58,300 bases of DNA from an uncultured Oscillospiraceae bacterium (GCA_934539585.1 CAKTCT010000016.1:1-58300), one strand, 5' to 3'; numbered from the stretch's first letter, positions 35,441 to 42,754 are shown. Notes: generated by a model not told the origin, from the sequence alone. A program made the numbers and translations.

Positions 35441-35923
35441 TCAGTCCTCCTTTTCCGCCTTGTCTAAGAAATCGTTGAGCGGGTCCGCCCCGGCGGAGAC
35501 CAGCATTTTGTCAATGGCGGCGGAGACCATGGATTCGATCTCCGCGTTGGCCTCGGAGAGGACCTTTTCCTTTTCGCTTTCCGCCTCCCGCTGGGCCCGG
35601 GCCAGGATGGCCTGGCGCTCCTTTTTGGCTTCGGCCAGCTGTTCCGCCGCAGCCTGCTCCGCGGATTCCAGGGCCTTGCGCTTCAGCTCAGCGGCCTCGG
35701 CCTCGGCGGTTTCCAGGTGCTGAGCATACTGACGCTGAGTCTCCTCGGCCTCCGCCTTTTTGGCGTTGGCGGCAGCGTCCATGTCGGCGTAATACGCCTT
35801 GCGTTTTTCCATAAACGCCTTGACGGGTTTATAAAGCAGCAGATACAGCCCTCCCGCTAGGATCAGGAAGTTGAAAAGATGCAGGAGAATCTGCTGCCAA
35901 TCGATATTCAGTGGGACTCCCAT
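35441..35923 (-). CDS. atpF: ATP synthase F0 subunit b
   Basis: A 160-residue stator subunit: one N-terminal membrane helix (about 8-30, HLFNFLILAGGLYLLLYKPV) followed by a long charged coiled coil to the C-terminus. Homodimeric b normally binds the delta C-terminal domain at the top of F1; here that domain appears to be fused to alpha in the next gene. AGGAGG precedes the ATG. Length is normal, with no delta fused to b as seen in mycobacteria. Confidence 0.94.
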   Translation of the reverse strand: MGVPLNIDWQQILLHLFNFLILAGGLYLLLYKPVKAFMEKRKAYYADMDAAANAKKAEAEETQRQYAQHLETAEAEAAELKRKALESAEQAAAEQLAEAKKERQAILARAQREAESEKEKVLSEANAEIESMVSAAIDKMLVSAGADPLNDFLDKAEKED

Positions 35924-35935
35924 GGCGCTGCCTCC

Positions 35936-36322
35936 TTACAGGACAAAGATGATCAGAATGGCGATAATCAGGGCGTAAATGACGACGGTTTCGATGAACA
36001 CCAGGCCCAGCATCAGGCTGGTCCGGATGCTGCCCGCGGCTTCGGGCTGGCGGGAAATGCCCTCGGAGGACTTGCCGATAGCGATGCCCATGCTCAAGGC
36101 GGCGGCAGCGGCGGCGACGCCTACGCAGACGGCGGCGGCAGCGGCCTTGCTCCCGGTGGTGGAGCCTTCCTCCTGGGCGGTCTCCTCGGCCTGGACCGAC
36201 ACGGCGACGGGGGCGGCGGCGTCATCCTTGGACGAAGCGGCGAAAACCGTCAGGCCGCAGAAGGTGCAGAACAGCAGTGCAAGGACTCCCAGGGCGATGA
36301 TTCTTTTGTTGATCTTTTTCAT
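35936..36322 (-). CDS. atpE: ATP synthase F0 subunit c with signal-peptide-like N-terminal extension
   Basis: A 128-residue protein; c subunits are usually 70-90. The first 29 residues look like a signal peptide (basic start, hydrophobic core, VFA-ASS cleavage-like site), followed by an acidic Ala/Glu linker to about 57. The c hairpin covers about 58-128, with the loop RQPEA and the ion-binding Glu111 in the second helix. Aligned on RQPEA with sodium-type c rings, the helix-1 Gln position is Met78 and the Ser-Thr pair after the Glu is Thr-Val, so sodium coupling is not supported. CGGAGG precedes the ATG. Confidence 0.94.
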   Translation of the reverse strand: MKKINKRIIALGVLALLFCTFCGLTVFAASSKDDAAAPVAVSVQAEETAQEEGSTTGSKAAAAAVCVGVAAAAAALSMGIAIGKSSEGISRQPEAAGSIRTSLMLGLVFIETVVIYALIIAILIIFVL

Positions 36323-36339
36323 GATAATTACCTCCGTTT

Positions 36340-36387
36340 TTGGGTTCTATTTGGGTTTGCATTGGGTGCGGTTTGGGTGGCATTGGG
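36340..36387 (-). repeat. Phased CCCAA repeats in the atpE leader
   Basis: TTGGG on the plus strand starts at 36340, 36351, 36362, 36373 and 36383, so the mRNA has CCCAA every 11, 11, 11 and 10 bases just before the atpE ribosome binding site. The C/A-rich, G-poor leader should be unstructured and could enhance translation of the c subunit, which is needed in about ten copies. Confidence 0.7.
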
Positions 36388-36540
36388 GTCATGTCCGGGT
36401 TCTCCCCGGCGGGGTCAGTTGACCCACCGGGAAGGGATTGCCGGTCATGCCGACTCATCGTTTTGGAACAGGGCATGGAGTAAAGGAATGGGGTTCCTGA
36501 CCGCCAGGCTCTGAATGATGGGATCATGAAACTGACTCTG

Positions 36541-36597
36541 CTGCCGGTAGGGCAAGGGGCAGGCCGATGGAATATTAGTCGGCCCAGTTACCGGCAG
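36541..36597 (-). other. Nested-stem RNA candidate between atpB and atpE
   Basis: CTGCCGGTA (36541-36549) pairs with TACCGGCAG (36589-36597) over nine bases; inside, GGCCGA (36562-36567) pairs with TCGGCC (36579-36584). It lies in a 385-bp gap between two cotranscribed genes. The GGGTCA/TGACCC palindrome at 36412-36425 is a further inverted repeat. No open frame here is convincing. Confidence 0.6.
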
Positions 36598-36691
36598 GCG
36601 CCGGACAGGTTCGGTGCAAATCGGGTTGTTCCAGGGCCCTCCTGACGGAGTCTAGGAACCCCGCAGGAAAGGGTCAGGCTGCCTGAAGCCA

Positions 36692-36709
36692 GACTCCCTG
36701 ACGGGAGTC
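36692..36709 (-). other. Hairpin overlapping the atpB stop codon
   Basis: GACTCCC and GGGAGTC pair around TGAC, overlapping the last bases of atpB; a smaller TCAGG/CCTGA stem follows at 36674-36686. There is no T tract. It may mark mRNA processing between atpB and atpE. Confidence 0.55.
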
Positions 36710-37550
36710 AGGCCCGGTTGGACTGCTTGGGGGACTTTTTCGGTTTCTTTTTGGCGGGCTCTGTGACTTCGCCGTAGAAAAGGGCGGTGAGCATGGTGAG
36801 GACGTAGGTCTGGATCAGGGCATGGAGCAGGGTGAACATGACGCCCACGGCCACCGGCAGGACAAAGCTCAGGCTGATGGAATAGTAGACCAGCTCCGTT
36901 ACCAGCAGACCGCTGAGCAGCGCGCCGAAAAGCCGGAAGCTCATGGAAATGGGCAGAGAGAAGTCCTTCAGGGTCAGGCCGATGCCCTTGACGCCGTTGC
37001 CTGCGATGCCGCCGGACATGATGACCAGGTAGGAAAGGCAGCCTAGGGCGATGGCGGCGTTGATATCGGAAAGAGGCGCCGGAAGGGACATGGACACGCC
37101 GTTGGTATTCACTGCCTGGAGGCCGAACAGCTCAAAGAGGGTCCCCATGAAGATATAAGTTCCGGCAGCAAAGACGTAAGCGCCCAGGAAGCCGTTGCGG
37201 TGGGGGCTGTTGCTCTTGGCCAGGTTGTCGAAGAAGTCCACCAGCTCCTCCAGAACCAGCTGGAATTTCCCGGGGATGATTCGGAACCGGGGAATGACGA
37301 ATATCCGGATCAGGGCCGCCGCGGCAAGGAGCAGGCCCGTTACCGTCACGGCCGAGACCAGGGCCGGATTGACCTCTTTCAGGCCGAACAGGCGGATCTT
37401 ATTCTCCCCATGGAGGACGGCGTCCCGCATGGTGGTCTGGATGGACTCCTTCTCGCCGCTGCCGCCTCCCACAAGGAAGACGCCCGCCAGGGTCAGCAGC
37501 AGCAAGGTGATCCACACAGCGAGGAAAATCCCCCGCTTTTTCTTGCTCAT
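36708..37550 (-). CDS. atpB: ATP synthase F0 subunit a
   Basis: A 280-residue proton-channel subunit with about six helices. The essential Arg is in SMSFRLFGALLSG, and the last helix region has LHALIQTYVLTMLTALFYGE. N-terminal residues 29-70 are an external loop. GAGGTG precedes the ATG. It starts only 16 bases after the DUF1275 gene, with no terminator or clear promoter between, so the ATP synthase genes may be read through from upstream genes. Confidence 0.95.
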   Translation of the reverse strand: MSKKKRGIFLAVWITLLLLTLAGVFLVGGGSGEKESIQTTMRDAVLHGENKIRLFGLKEVNPALVSAVTVTGLLLAAAALIRIFVIPRFRIIPGKFQLVLEELVDFFDNLAKSNSPHRNGFLGAYVFAAGTYIFMGTLFELFGLQAVNTNGVSMSLPAPLSDINAAIALGCLSYLVIMSGGIAGNGVKGIGLTLKDFSLPISMSFRLFGALLSGLLVTELVYYSISLSFVLPVAVGVMFTLLHALIQTYVLTMLTALFYGEVTEPAKKKPKKSPKQSNRA

Positions 37551-37566
37551 TCTAACACCTCATTTT

Positions 37567-38241
37567 CTATTTTCTTTCCGGCACGAACATCATGCCGAAA
37601 CTGACCGACAACAATATACAGCAGACCCAGACGGCCTTGCAGCCCAGGGCCAGGGTCAGGACGCTGCCTGCTCCCGCGCCGACGCCGAAGACCAGGATGA
37701 CGCCGAAGTAGGTCAGGGCCTTCTGGAGGATCACCTTGTCCCTGACCCGGAAGTAGGCGCAGAGGGCTTCCATCCCGGAGCGGAGGTTGCCGATGCACAT
37801 GGTGCTGGCGTAGGCGTGGCCCCGGACTTTATGGAAGGTCTGGACCTGCATGGCGCAGACAAAGGAGACCAGGGCGTTGGCCAGGGGCTCCACGGCAGGC
37901 GGGAGGAAGCCCACCCCGAACAGCAGGATGATCTCGCAGAGGAGGATGATCTGCCGCCAATGGAGCTTCTCATAGGTCTTGAGCCGGATGTGGACGACCT
38001 CCGCCACGGCGGTGCCCACCAGGAAGGAGAGGACCGGGACGAGATACTTGAGGACTGCCGCCCACTCCCGCTGGAAAAGGGCCGTACTCATCAGCACCAC
38101 GTTTCCCGTCTGGGCGTTGGCGAAGACCCCGCCCCGGCAGATATAGGTGTAGGCGTCCTGGAAGCCGCCGGACAGGATAATGAACACCGCGGCCCGGAAG
38201 CTGTCGGACATCTGGCCCTGAAAGGGCTTAATGGCTCGCAT
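37567..38241 (-). CDS. DUF1275 (YoaK-type) membrane protein
   Basis: A 224-residue protein with about six membrane helices. The family pattern is seen in LSGGFQDAYTYICRGGVFANAQTGNVVLM and in AMQVQTFHKVRGHAYASTMCIGNLRSGMEAL. Function of the family is not established. GAGGGGA precedes the ATG at 38241, which overlaps the end of the small membrane protein gene by 14 bp. Its position between an aminotransferase-like gene and atpB suggests a shared transcript. Confidence 0.9.
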   Translation of the reverse strand: MRAIKPFQGQMSDSFRAAVFIILSGGFQDAYTYICRGGVFANAQTGNVVLMSTALFQREWAAVLKYLVPVLSFLVGTAVAEVVHIRLKTYEKLHWRQIILLCEIILLFGVGFLPPAVEPLANALVSFVCAMQVQTFHKVRGHAYASTMCIGNLRSGMEALCAYFRVRDKVILQKALTYFGVILVFGVGAGAGSVLTLALGCKAVWVCCILLSVSFGMMFVPERK

Positions 38242-38503
38242 GTCGTCCCCTCTTTTCCGGGAAGGTGAAGACAAAAGCCGTATAGGAAAGCATGAATCCC
38301 AGGGTGAACAGCAGCGGCACCACGAGGCTAGCTCCGGCGAAGCACGCCGCCAGAATCCCACAGAGGAATCCCACGGCGAAAATCGCCGCAAGAAGGCGGC
38401 AGCGGCCAAGGTTTCCCTCCTCGCCTCTGGCCAGCCGCAGCGTCAGAAAAAACGCCGCAGCGTCAAAAAACACGCCCATACCGATTTCAAACAGCAGTTC
38501 CAT
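38228..38503 (-). CDS. Small membrane protein of unknown function
   Basis: A 91-residue protein with three hydrophobic segments (about 5-23, 36-55 and 58-80) and a basic tail. GAGAGGG lies six bases before the ATG at 38503, which comes two bases after the aminotransferase-like gene; it overlaps the DUF1275 start by 14 bp. This tight fit and the membrane pattern support a real gene. I do not recognise the family. An AtpI-like role ahead of atpB is conceivable but no AtpI motif is evident. Confidence 0.8.
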   Translation of the reverse strand: MELLFEIGMGVFFDAAAFFLTLRLARGEEGNLGRCRLLAAIFAVGFLCGILAACFAGASLVVPLLFTLGFMLSYTAFVFTFPEKRGRHASH

Positions 38504-38505
38504 TT

Positions 38506-39786
38506 TTACGCCCTCTCTTTCAGGATTTTTTCGATACTGACCAGCTTGGTGCTGAGGCACAGGACCTGGATTGCCTGGCGGACCTCCTCCTCCGAGACGG
38601 AGGCGGGAGCCACCACGATGTTCCGGTCCTCTGGATCGCGGCCGTAGGGGTAGGCGGCGCCGGGGGGCGCAAGGGTCACGCCGGATTCCCGGCACATTTT
38701 GATAACGCTCCGGGCGCAGCCGGGCAGGGTGTTGAAGGAAAGGGAATAGCCGCCCTTGGGGCTGGTCCAGTCGGCGATGCCGGCGCCCTCCAGCTCTGCG
38801 GAAAGGGTCTGGGCCGCCGCGTCGAATCTGGGCTTTACAATGGCGGCGTGCTTTTTCATGTGGGCCGCCAGGCCGGCGCTGCCTTTGAAAAACCGGGCGT
38901 GGCGCAGCTGGTTCAGCTTGTCCGGCCCCATGACGGCGAACCGCAGGAAGGAGCGGATGTCGATGAGGTTGGCCGGGCTGGCCGCCACGGCGGAAATCCC
39001 CGCGCCGGGGAAGGTGATGCGGCTGGTGGAGCAGAAGGCGTAGACCAGGTCGGCGCTGCCTGCCCTCTCGCACTCCGTCAGGATGTCCGGGATTTCGGCG
39101 CAGCGGCCGTCGAAGCAGTGGACGCAGTAGGCGTTGTCCCAGAAGATCCGGAAGTCCTCGGCGGCGGGCCGCAGCCGGGCGAACCGGCGGACCACGGCGC
39201 TGCTGTAAACGGCTCCGGTGGGGTTCTGGTACTTGGGCATACACCAGATGCCCTTGACGCTGGGGTCCCGGACCCAGTGCTCCACGGCGTCCATGTCCGG
39301 GCCGTCGGGACCCATGGGGATGGGGATCAGCTCAAAGCCGAAGTGCTCCGTAATGGCGAAGTGGCGGTCGCAGCCGGGGACGGGGCAGAGAAATTTCCGG
39401 TCCCGGACCTCCTGCCAGGGCTTTCCGCCGCAGATGCCGTCGGTCATGCCGTGGCTGATCAGCTGGTAAATAAAGGAAAGGCTGCTGTTGCCGCTGATAA
39501 TGGTCCGGGCGGAGTGGGTGCCCATCATGTGCCCTAAGAGCCGCCGGGCCTCGGGGATGCCGTCCAGGCTGCCGTAGCTGCGGCAGTCCTGGCCGTTTTC
39601 GCTGTCCAGGATGCTGCGGTGGTCCAGGACGTCCAGGATGGGAAGGGAGAGGGCCAGCTGCTCCGGGGAGGGCTTCTCCCGGGAAAGGTCCAGGGAGAGG
39701 CCCTGTTTCTTCAGAAGGTCCAGCTGTTTCCGGCACCGATCTCCTTCGCGCAGCAGCGAATCGGTGTCCGCTGCGGTGTACTCCAT
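38506..39786 (-). CDS. Aminotransferase-fold protein lacking the PLP lysine
   Basis: A 426-residue member of the class I aminotransferase family close to the PF12897 (aspartate aminotransferase) group, recognised from DGIPEARRLLGHMMG, FLCPVPGCDRHFAI, MPKYQNPTG, FWDNAYCVH and PKGGYSLSF. In that group, as I recall it, the Schiff-base lysine lies in STSKITFPGAG; here it is STSRITFPGAG with Arg256 (codon CGC). The substrate-carboxylate arginine expected in NIRIAP is Val391 (NIVVAP), and the RGKP glycine is Glu37. The fold is intact and the frame open, so it is probably a non-catalytic or repurposed protein. It starts a same-strand run reaching into the ATP synthase genes. Confidence 0.87.
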   Translation of the reverse strand: MEYTAADTDSLLREGDRCRKQLDLLKKQGLSLDLSREKPSPEQLALSLPILDVLDHRSILDSENGQDCRSYGSLDGIPEARRLLGHMMGTHSARTIISGNSSLSFIYQLISHGMTDGICGGKPWQEVRDRKFLCPVPGCDRHFAITEHFGFELIPIPMGPDGPDMDAVEHWVRDPSVKGIWCMPKYQNPTGAVYSSAVVRRFARLRPAAEDFRIFWDNAYCVHCFDGRCAEIPDILTECERAGSADLVYAFCSTSRITFPGAGISAVAASPANLIDIRSFLRFAVMGPDKLNQLRHARFFKGSAGLAAHMKKHAAIVKPRFDAAAQTLSAELEGAGIADWTSPKGGYSLSFNTLPGCARSVIKMCRESGVTLAPPGAAYPYGRDPEDRNIVVAPASVSEEEVRQAIQVLCLSTKLVSIEKILKERA

Positions 39787-39820
39787 ACGACCACTCCCCC
39801 GATAATATGCGGCGGTTTGC

Positions 39821-39849
39821 TTGACTTTTCCCAGCGGTTTTATTATAAT
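39821..39849 (+). promoter_or_regulatory. Promoter of the lysR gene at 39925
   Basis: TTGACT (39821-39826), 17-bp spacer, TATAAT (39844-39849). The -10 overlaps that of the divergent promoter. Confidence 0.8.
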
Positions 39850-39870
39850 TCTTGTGTCGGCATATGTAAA
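39842..39870 (-). promoter_or_regulatory. Divergent promoter of the aminotransferase-like gene
   Basis: Minus strand TTTACA (39870-39865), 17-bp spacer, TATAAT (39847-39842). Its -10 shares six bases with the plus-strand -10, so the two polymerases exclude each other. Confidence 0.75.
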
Positions 39871-39877
39871 ATGTATG
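39861..39877. promoter_or_regulatory. Candidate LysR box
   Basis: CATA-N9-TATG is an interrupted palindrome with the T-N11-A core of LysR sites. It covers the -35 of the minus-strand promoter and lies downstream of the lysR -10, so binding could affect both directions. Confidence 0.6.
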
Positions 39878-39924
39878 CTTTATATAGTTACCATGCAGGA
39901 GCGATATGGCAGAGAGGTATAAAA

Positions 39925-40812
39925 ATGTACATCAGTTACGACTATTACCGGGTATTTTACTACGTTGCCAAGTACGGGAACGTCACCCAGGCGGCGAAGC
40001 TGCTGCTGAACAACCAGCCGAACCTGACCCGGACCATCAAAAGTCTGGAAACGGAGCTGGGGTGCGCCCTGTTTTCCCGGAGCAATCGGGGAATGAAGCT
40101 GACGCCGGAGGGAGAGCGGCTGTTCAACCACGTCCGCATCGCCTTTGAGCAGATCGAGGCCGGGGAGGCGGAGCTCACCGAGAGCCGGAACTTACAGTCC
40201 GGGATGATCTGCGTGGCGGCCAGCGAGGTGGCCCTGCGCTGTCTGCTGCTGCCGGTGCTGAAAAAATACCGGCTGCGGTATCCGGGCATCCACATCCGGA
40301 TCAGCAACCACACCACGCCCCAGGCCGTGGCCGCCCTGCGGGAGGGTACGGCGGACATCGCCGTGGTGACAACACCGTCGGTCCACTCCGCCTCCCTGAC
40401 CGAAACGCCGGTGCGGCCGGTCCGGGAAGTGCCGGTATGCTCGCCGTACTTTTCCGAGCTCATCGGCAAGGAGGTGCTGCTGGCTGATCTGCTGCGATTC
40501 CCCCTGATCTCCCTGGGGGAGGACACCAAGTCCTTCCAGTTTTACTCTTCCCTGTTCGCGGCCCACGGGCTGTCCTATCAGCCGGACATCGAAGCCTTTA
40601 CGGCGGACCAGATCCTGCCCATGGTGGAGGCCGATCTGGGGGTGGGGTTCATTCCGGAGGAGTTTTTGCACAAAAACGACAACGTCCGGGTCATCTATCT
40701 GAAGGATACGATCCCGGAGCGGGACATTGTTCTGGTCAAACGAAAAGGCCAGCCCCTCAGCGTCGCCGCCAAGGAGCTGGAGCACATGATCCTGGAGCAG
40801 AGAGGGCGTTGA
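39925..40812 (+). CDS. LysR-type transcriptional regulator
   Basis: A 295-residue regulator. The winged helix (about 1-65) reads YYVAKYGNVTQAAKLLLNNQPNLTRTIKSLETELGCALFSRSNRGMKLTPEG; the ligand-binding domain follows (about 90-290). The ATG at 39925 has GAGAGG seven bases upstream, and the long open frame before it is not coding. It is transcribed away from the aminotransferase-like gene with overlapping promoters and a shared LysR box, so that gene and those after it are its likely targets. The co-inducer is unknown. Confidence 0.92.
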   Translation: MYISYDYYRVFYYVAKYGNVTQAAKLLLNNQPNLTRTIKSLETELGCALFSRSNRGMKLTPEGERLFNHVRIAFEQIEAGEAELTESRNLQSGMICVAASEVALRCLLLPVLKKYRLRYPGIHIRISNHTTPQAVAALREGTADIAVVTTPSVHSASLTETPVRPVREVPVCSPYFSELIGKEVLLADLLRFPLISLGEDTKSFQFYSSLFAAHGLSYQPDIEAFTADQILPMVEADLGVGFIPEEFLHKNDNVRVIYLKDTIPERDIVLVKRKGQPLSVAAKELEHMILEQRGR

Positions 40813-40814
40813 GA

Positions 40815-40851
40815 AACCCGCCTCCGGCGCCTGGGGCGTCGGGGGCGGGTT
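40815..40851 (+). terminator. Probable terminator of lysR
   Basis: AACCCGCC (40815-40822) and GGCGGGTT (40844-40851) form the stem, followed by a short T-containing tract (CTGTTGGCTT). The T tract is weak. Confidence 0.6.
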
Positions 40852-40867
40852 CTGTTGGCTTCGGAAA

Positions 40868-41108
40868 CCACCGGCTATGCCGGTGGAGGTACCCCGTAAA
40901 AAAGCTTTAGCTTCAAGCATCGAGCGAAGCGAGCCGGGAATAACACCCCAGCAAATTCGTATGCACTCGATAAAAACGACTAATGCCCGTTTACGGGCGG
41001 CGGAGCATTTGATGCAAGTGAAAAATCGTTCAGTGCATCTTTAGATGCTAGCCGGTAAAAAGCCCTTCTAGGGCTTAATCAAGCCGCCGGCTTAACCGAC
41101 GGTCATGA
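40868..41108 (+). ncRNA. Orphan structured element, IS200/IS605- or OMEGA-RNA-like
   Basis: About 240 bp without an open frame but with a chain of hairpins: CCACCGGC/GCCGGTGG (40868-40886), then AAGC-TTTA-GCTT (40902-40913), GCCCG-TTTA-CGGGC (40985-40998), GCATC-TTTA-GATGC (41035-41048), AAGCCCT/AGGGCTT (41060-41076) and AAGCC/GGCTT (41081-41093). Three share a TTTA loop. It ends at CGGTCATGAC next to the stop of the symporter gene. Such hairpins are typical of IS200/IS605-superfamily ends and of the RNAs of IscB/TnpB elements (HEARO/OMEGA), but no transposase or nuclease gene is present. Identity and strand are inference. Confidence 0.5.
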
Positions 41109-42641
41109 CTACATTTCGGTTTCGTGGGCTTCCTGAATGTCCGGGTGGACGGAGAGGATGGGCTTGACGTCCTTATGATGGACCACGCGGTCCACGTAGT
41201 TTTTGGTGATCTTATGGACCAGTCCGGAGAGGACCACCACGCCCACCAGGTTGGGGAGCATCATCAGGCCGTTGAAGGTGTCCGAGATGTCCCAGGCCAG
41301 GGAGGAGGTCATGACCGCGCCGGAGATTACCATGAGGACGAAGATGACCCGGTAGATTTTCAGGCCGGTCTTGCCGCTCAGGTACTCCACGGCCTTGCTG
41401 CCGTAGTGGGACCAGCCCAGCACCGTGGTGAAGGCAAAGAGGAACATGCAGATGGCGATGAATTTCTGGCCGATGCCCGCAACGCTGAACACCGAGTTGA
41501 AGGCCGCGCCCACCAGGGTGGCGTCGGTGACGCCCTCCAGGGCGATCTTGCCGGTGTTCAGGTCGTAGACGCCGGAGGTCAGGACCACCAGGGCGGTCAT
41601 GGTGCAGACCACGAAGGTGTCCGCGAAGACCTCAAAGATGCCCCACATGCCCTGCTTCACCGGCTCCTTGACGTTGGAGTTGGAGTGGACCATGACCGAG
41701 GAGCCCAGGCCCGCTTCGTTGGAGAAAACGCCCCGTTTGAAGCCCTGGGTCATGACGGTGCTGATGATGTAGCCGATGCCGCCGCCCATGGCCGCGATGG
41801 GCTTGAAGGCGGTGACGAAAATGGCCTTGAAGGCCGGGAGGATGTAGGCGTAGTTGACGCCGATAATCACCAGGCTGCCTGCCACGAAGAGGACCACCAT
41901 GAAGGGCACGATCTTCTCCGCCACGGCGGCGATGCGCTGGAGGCCGCCCAGGACAATCACCGCCACCAGGGCCATGAGGAACAGGCCGATAATCAGGGAG
42001 TAGAGGGTCACGCCGCCGAAGAGGGTGACGTTGGCCAGGGCGGGGATGGAGAAGGCGGACTCGATATTGGCCACGATCTTATTGACCTGGCCCATATTGC
42101 CGATGCCGAAGGAGGCCAGAATGGCGAAGATGGCAAAGAGAACGGAGAGGACCTTGCCCAGGCCCTTGCAGCCCTTTTTGCTGCCCAGGCCGTCCCGGAG
42201 GTAGTACATGGCGCCGCCGGACCACTCGCCGTCGGCGTTGCGCTGGCGGTAATAGATGCCCAGGACGTTCTCGGAAAAGTTGGTCATCATGCCGAAGAAG
42301 GCGGCGACCCACATCCAGAACACCGCGCCGGGTCCGCCGATGACGATGGCCGCCGCCACGCCGGCGATATTGCCAGTGCCGATGGTGGCCGCCAGGGCGG
42401 TACACAGGGCCTGGAAGGGTGAAATGGCCGATTTGTCCCTATGATGGCCGATGACGTCCTTATGGAACAGACTGCCGATGGTGTGCTTCATCCACAGGCC
42501 GATATGGGTCACTTGGAAAAAGCAGGTCACAACGGTGGTGAGGATGCCCGCCGCAATCAGCAGCCAGACACCGGTTTTAGTCCAGATAAAGCCGTTGATC
42601 ACGTCGTTTATCTGGGCCACTTTGTCGAAAAAGGCTTCCAT
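41109..42641 (-). CDS. Sodium:alanine/glycine symporter (AGCS family)
   Basis: A 510-residue transporter with about ten to eleven helices. AGCS hallmarks are AISPFQALCTALAATIGTGNIAGVAAAIVIGGPGAVFWMW, GFKRGVFSNEAGLGSS, and TTVLGWSHYG. It imports small amino acids with sodium. A tandem glycine riboswitch and a terminator precede it, making glycine the likely substrate. GGAAGGA lies nine bases before the ATG at 42641; the open frame continuing upstream runs through the riboswitch and is not coding. Confidence 0.95.
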   Translation of the reverse strand: MEAFFDKVAQINDVINGFIWTKTGVWLLIAAGILTTVVTCFFQVTHIGLWMKHTIGSLFHKDVIGHHRDKSAISPFQALCTALAATIGTGNIAGVAAAIVIGGPGAVFWMWVAAFFGMMTNFSENVLGIYYRQRNADGEWSGGAMYYLRDGLGSKKGCKGLGKVLSVLFAIFAILASFGIGNMGQVNKIVANIESAFSIPALANVTLFGGVTLYSLIIGLFLMALVAVIVLGGLQRIAAVAEKIVPFMVVLFVAGSLVIIGVNYAYILPAFKAIFVTAFKPIAAMGGGIGYIISTVMTQGFKRGVFSNEAGLGSSVMVHSNSNVKEPVKQGMWGIFEVFADTFVVCTMTALVVLTSGVYDLNTGKIALEGVTDATLVGAAFNSVFSVAGIGQKFIAICMFLFAFTTVLGWSHYGSKAVEYLSGKTGLKIYRVIFVLMVISGAVMTSSLAWDISDTFNGLMMLPNLVGVVVLSGLVHKITKNYVDRVVHHKDVKPILSVHPDIQEAHETEM

Positions 42642-42668
42642 GATCTCAGATCCTTCCGAATAAAAATA

Positions 42669-42707
42669 CAAAAAACCGGGGGCGGCGCAGTTCACGCCGT
42701 TCCCGGT
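42669..42707 (-). terminator. Expression-platform terminator of the glycine riboswitch
   Basis: On the minus strand ACCGGG pairs with CCCGGT, with an inner ACGGCG/CGCCG stem and six T after it, 28 bp before the symporter start. Being directly downstream of the aptamers, it is the switching element. Confidence 0.85.
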
Positions 42708-42754
42708 AAAATTCCGAATATGCGCGGAAAACCGCTGGTTCCCGCGTTTGCTTC

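Noticed and set aside
35936..36322. Sodium-type c ring
   Set aside because: The helix-1 glutamine is Met78 and the second hydroxyl residue is Val113, so the full sodium ligand set is absent.
36340..36387. Possible CRISPR-like array from TTGGG repeats
   Set aside because: The units are only five bases with 5-6 base gaps; there are no spacers of CRISPR length and no cas genes.
36222..36527. A 101-codon minus-strand frame over the atpE leader
   Set aside because: It overlaps atpE out of frame and lacks a ribosome binding site; the CCCAA repeats explain its Pro-rich composition.
36541..36660. Possible cobalamin or similar riboswitch between atpB and atpE
   Set aside because: Only a few GCCGG-like fragments fit; the conserved B12-box is missing and the genes do not belong to that regulon.
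40868..41108. Complete insertion sequence
   Set aside because: No transposase or nuclease frame is present in or beside the element; only the structured DNA remains, so it is reported as an orphan element.
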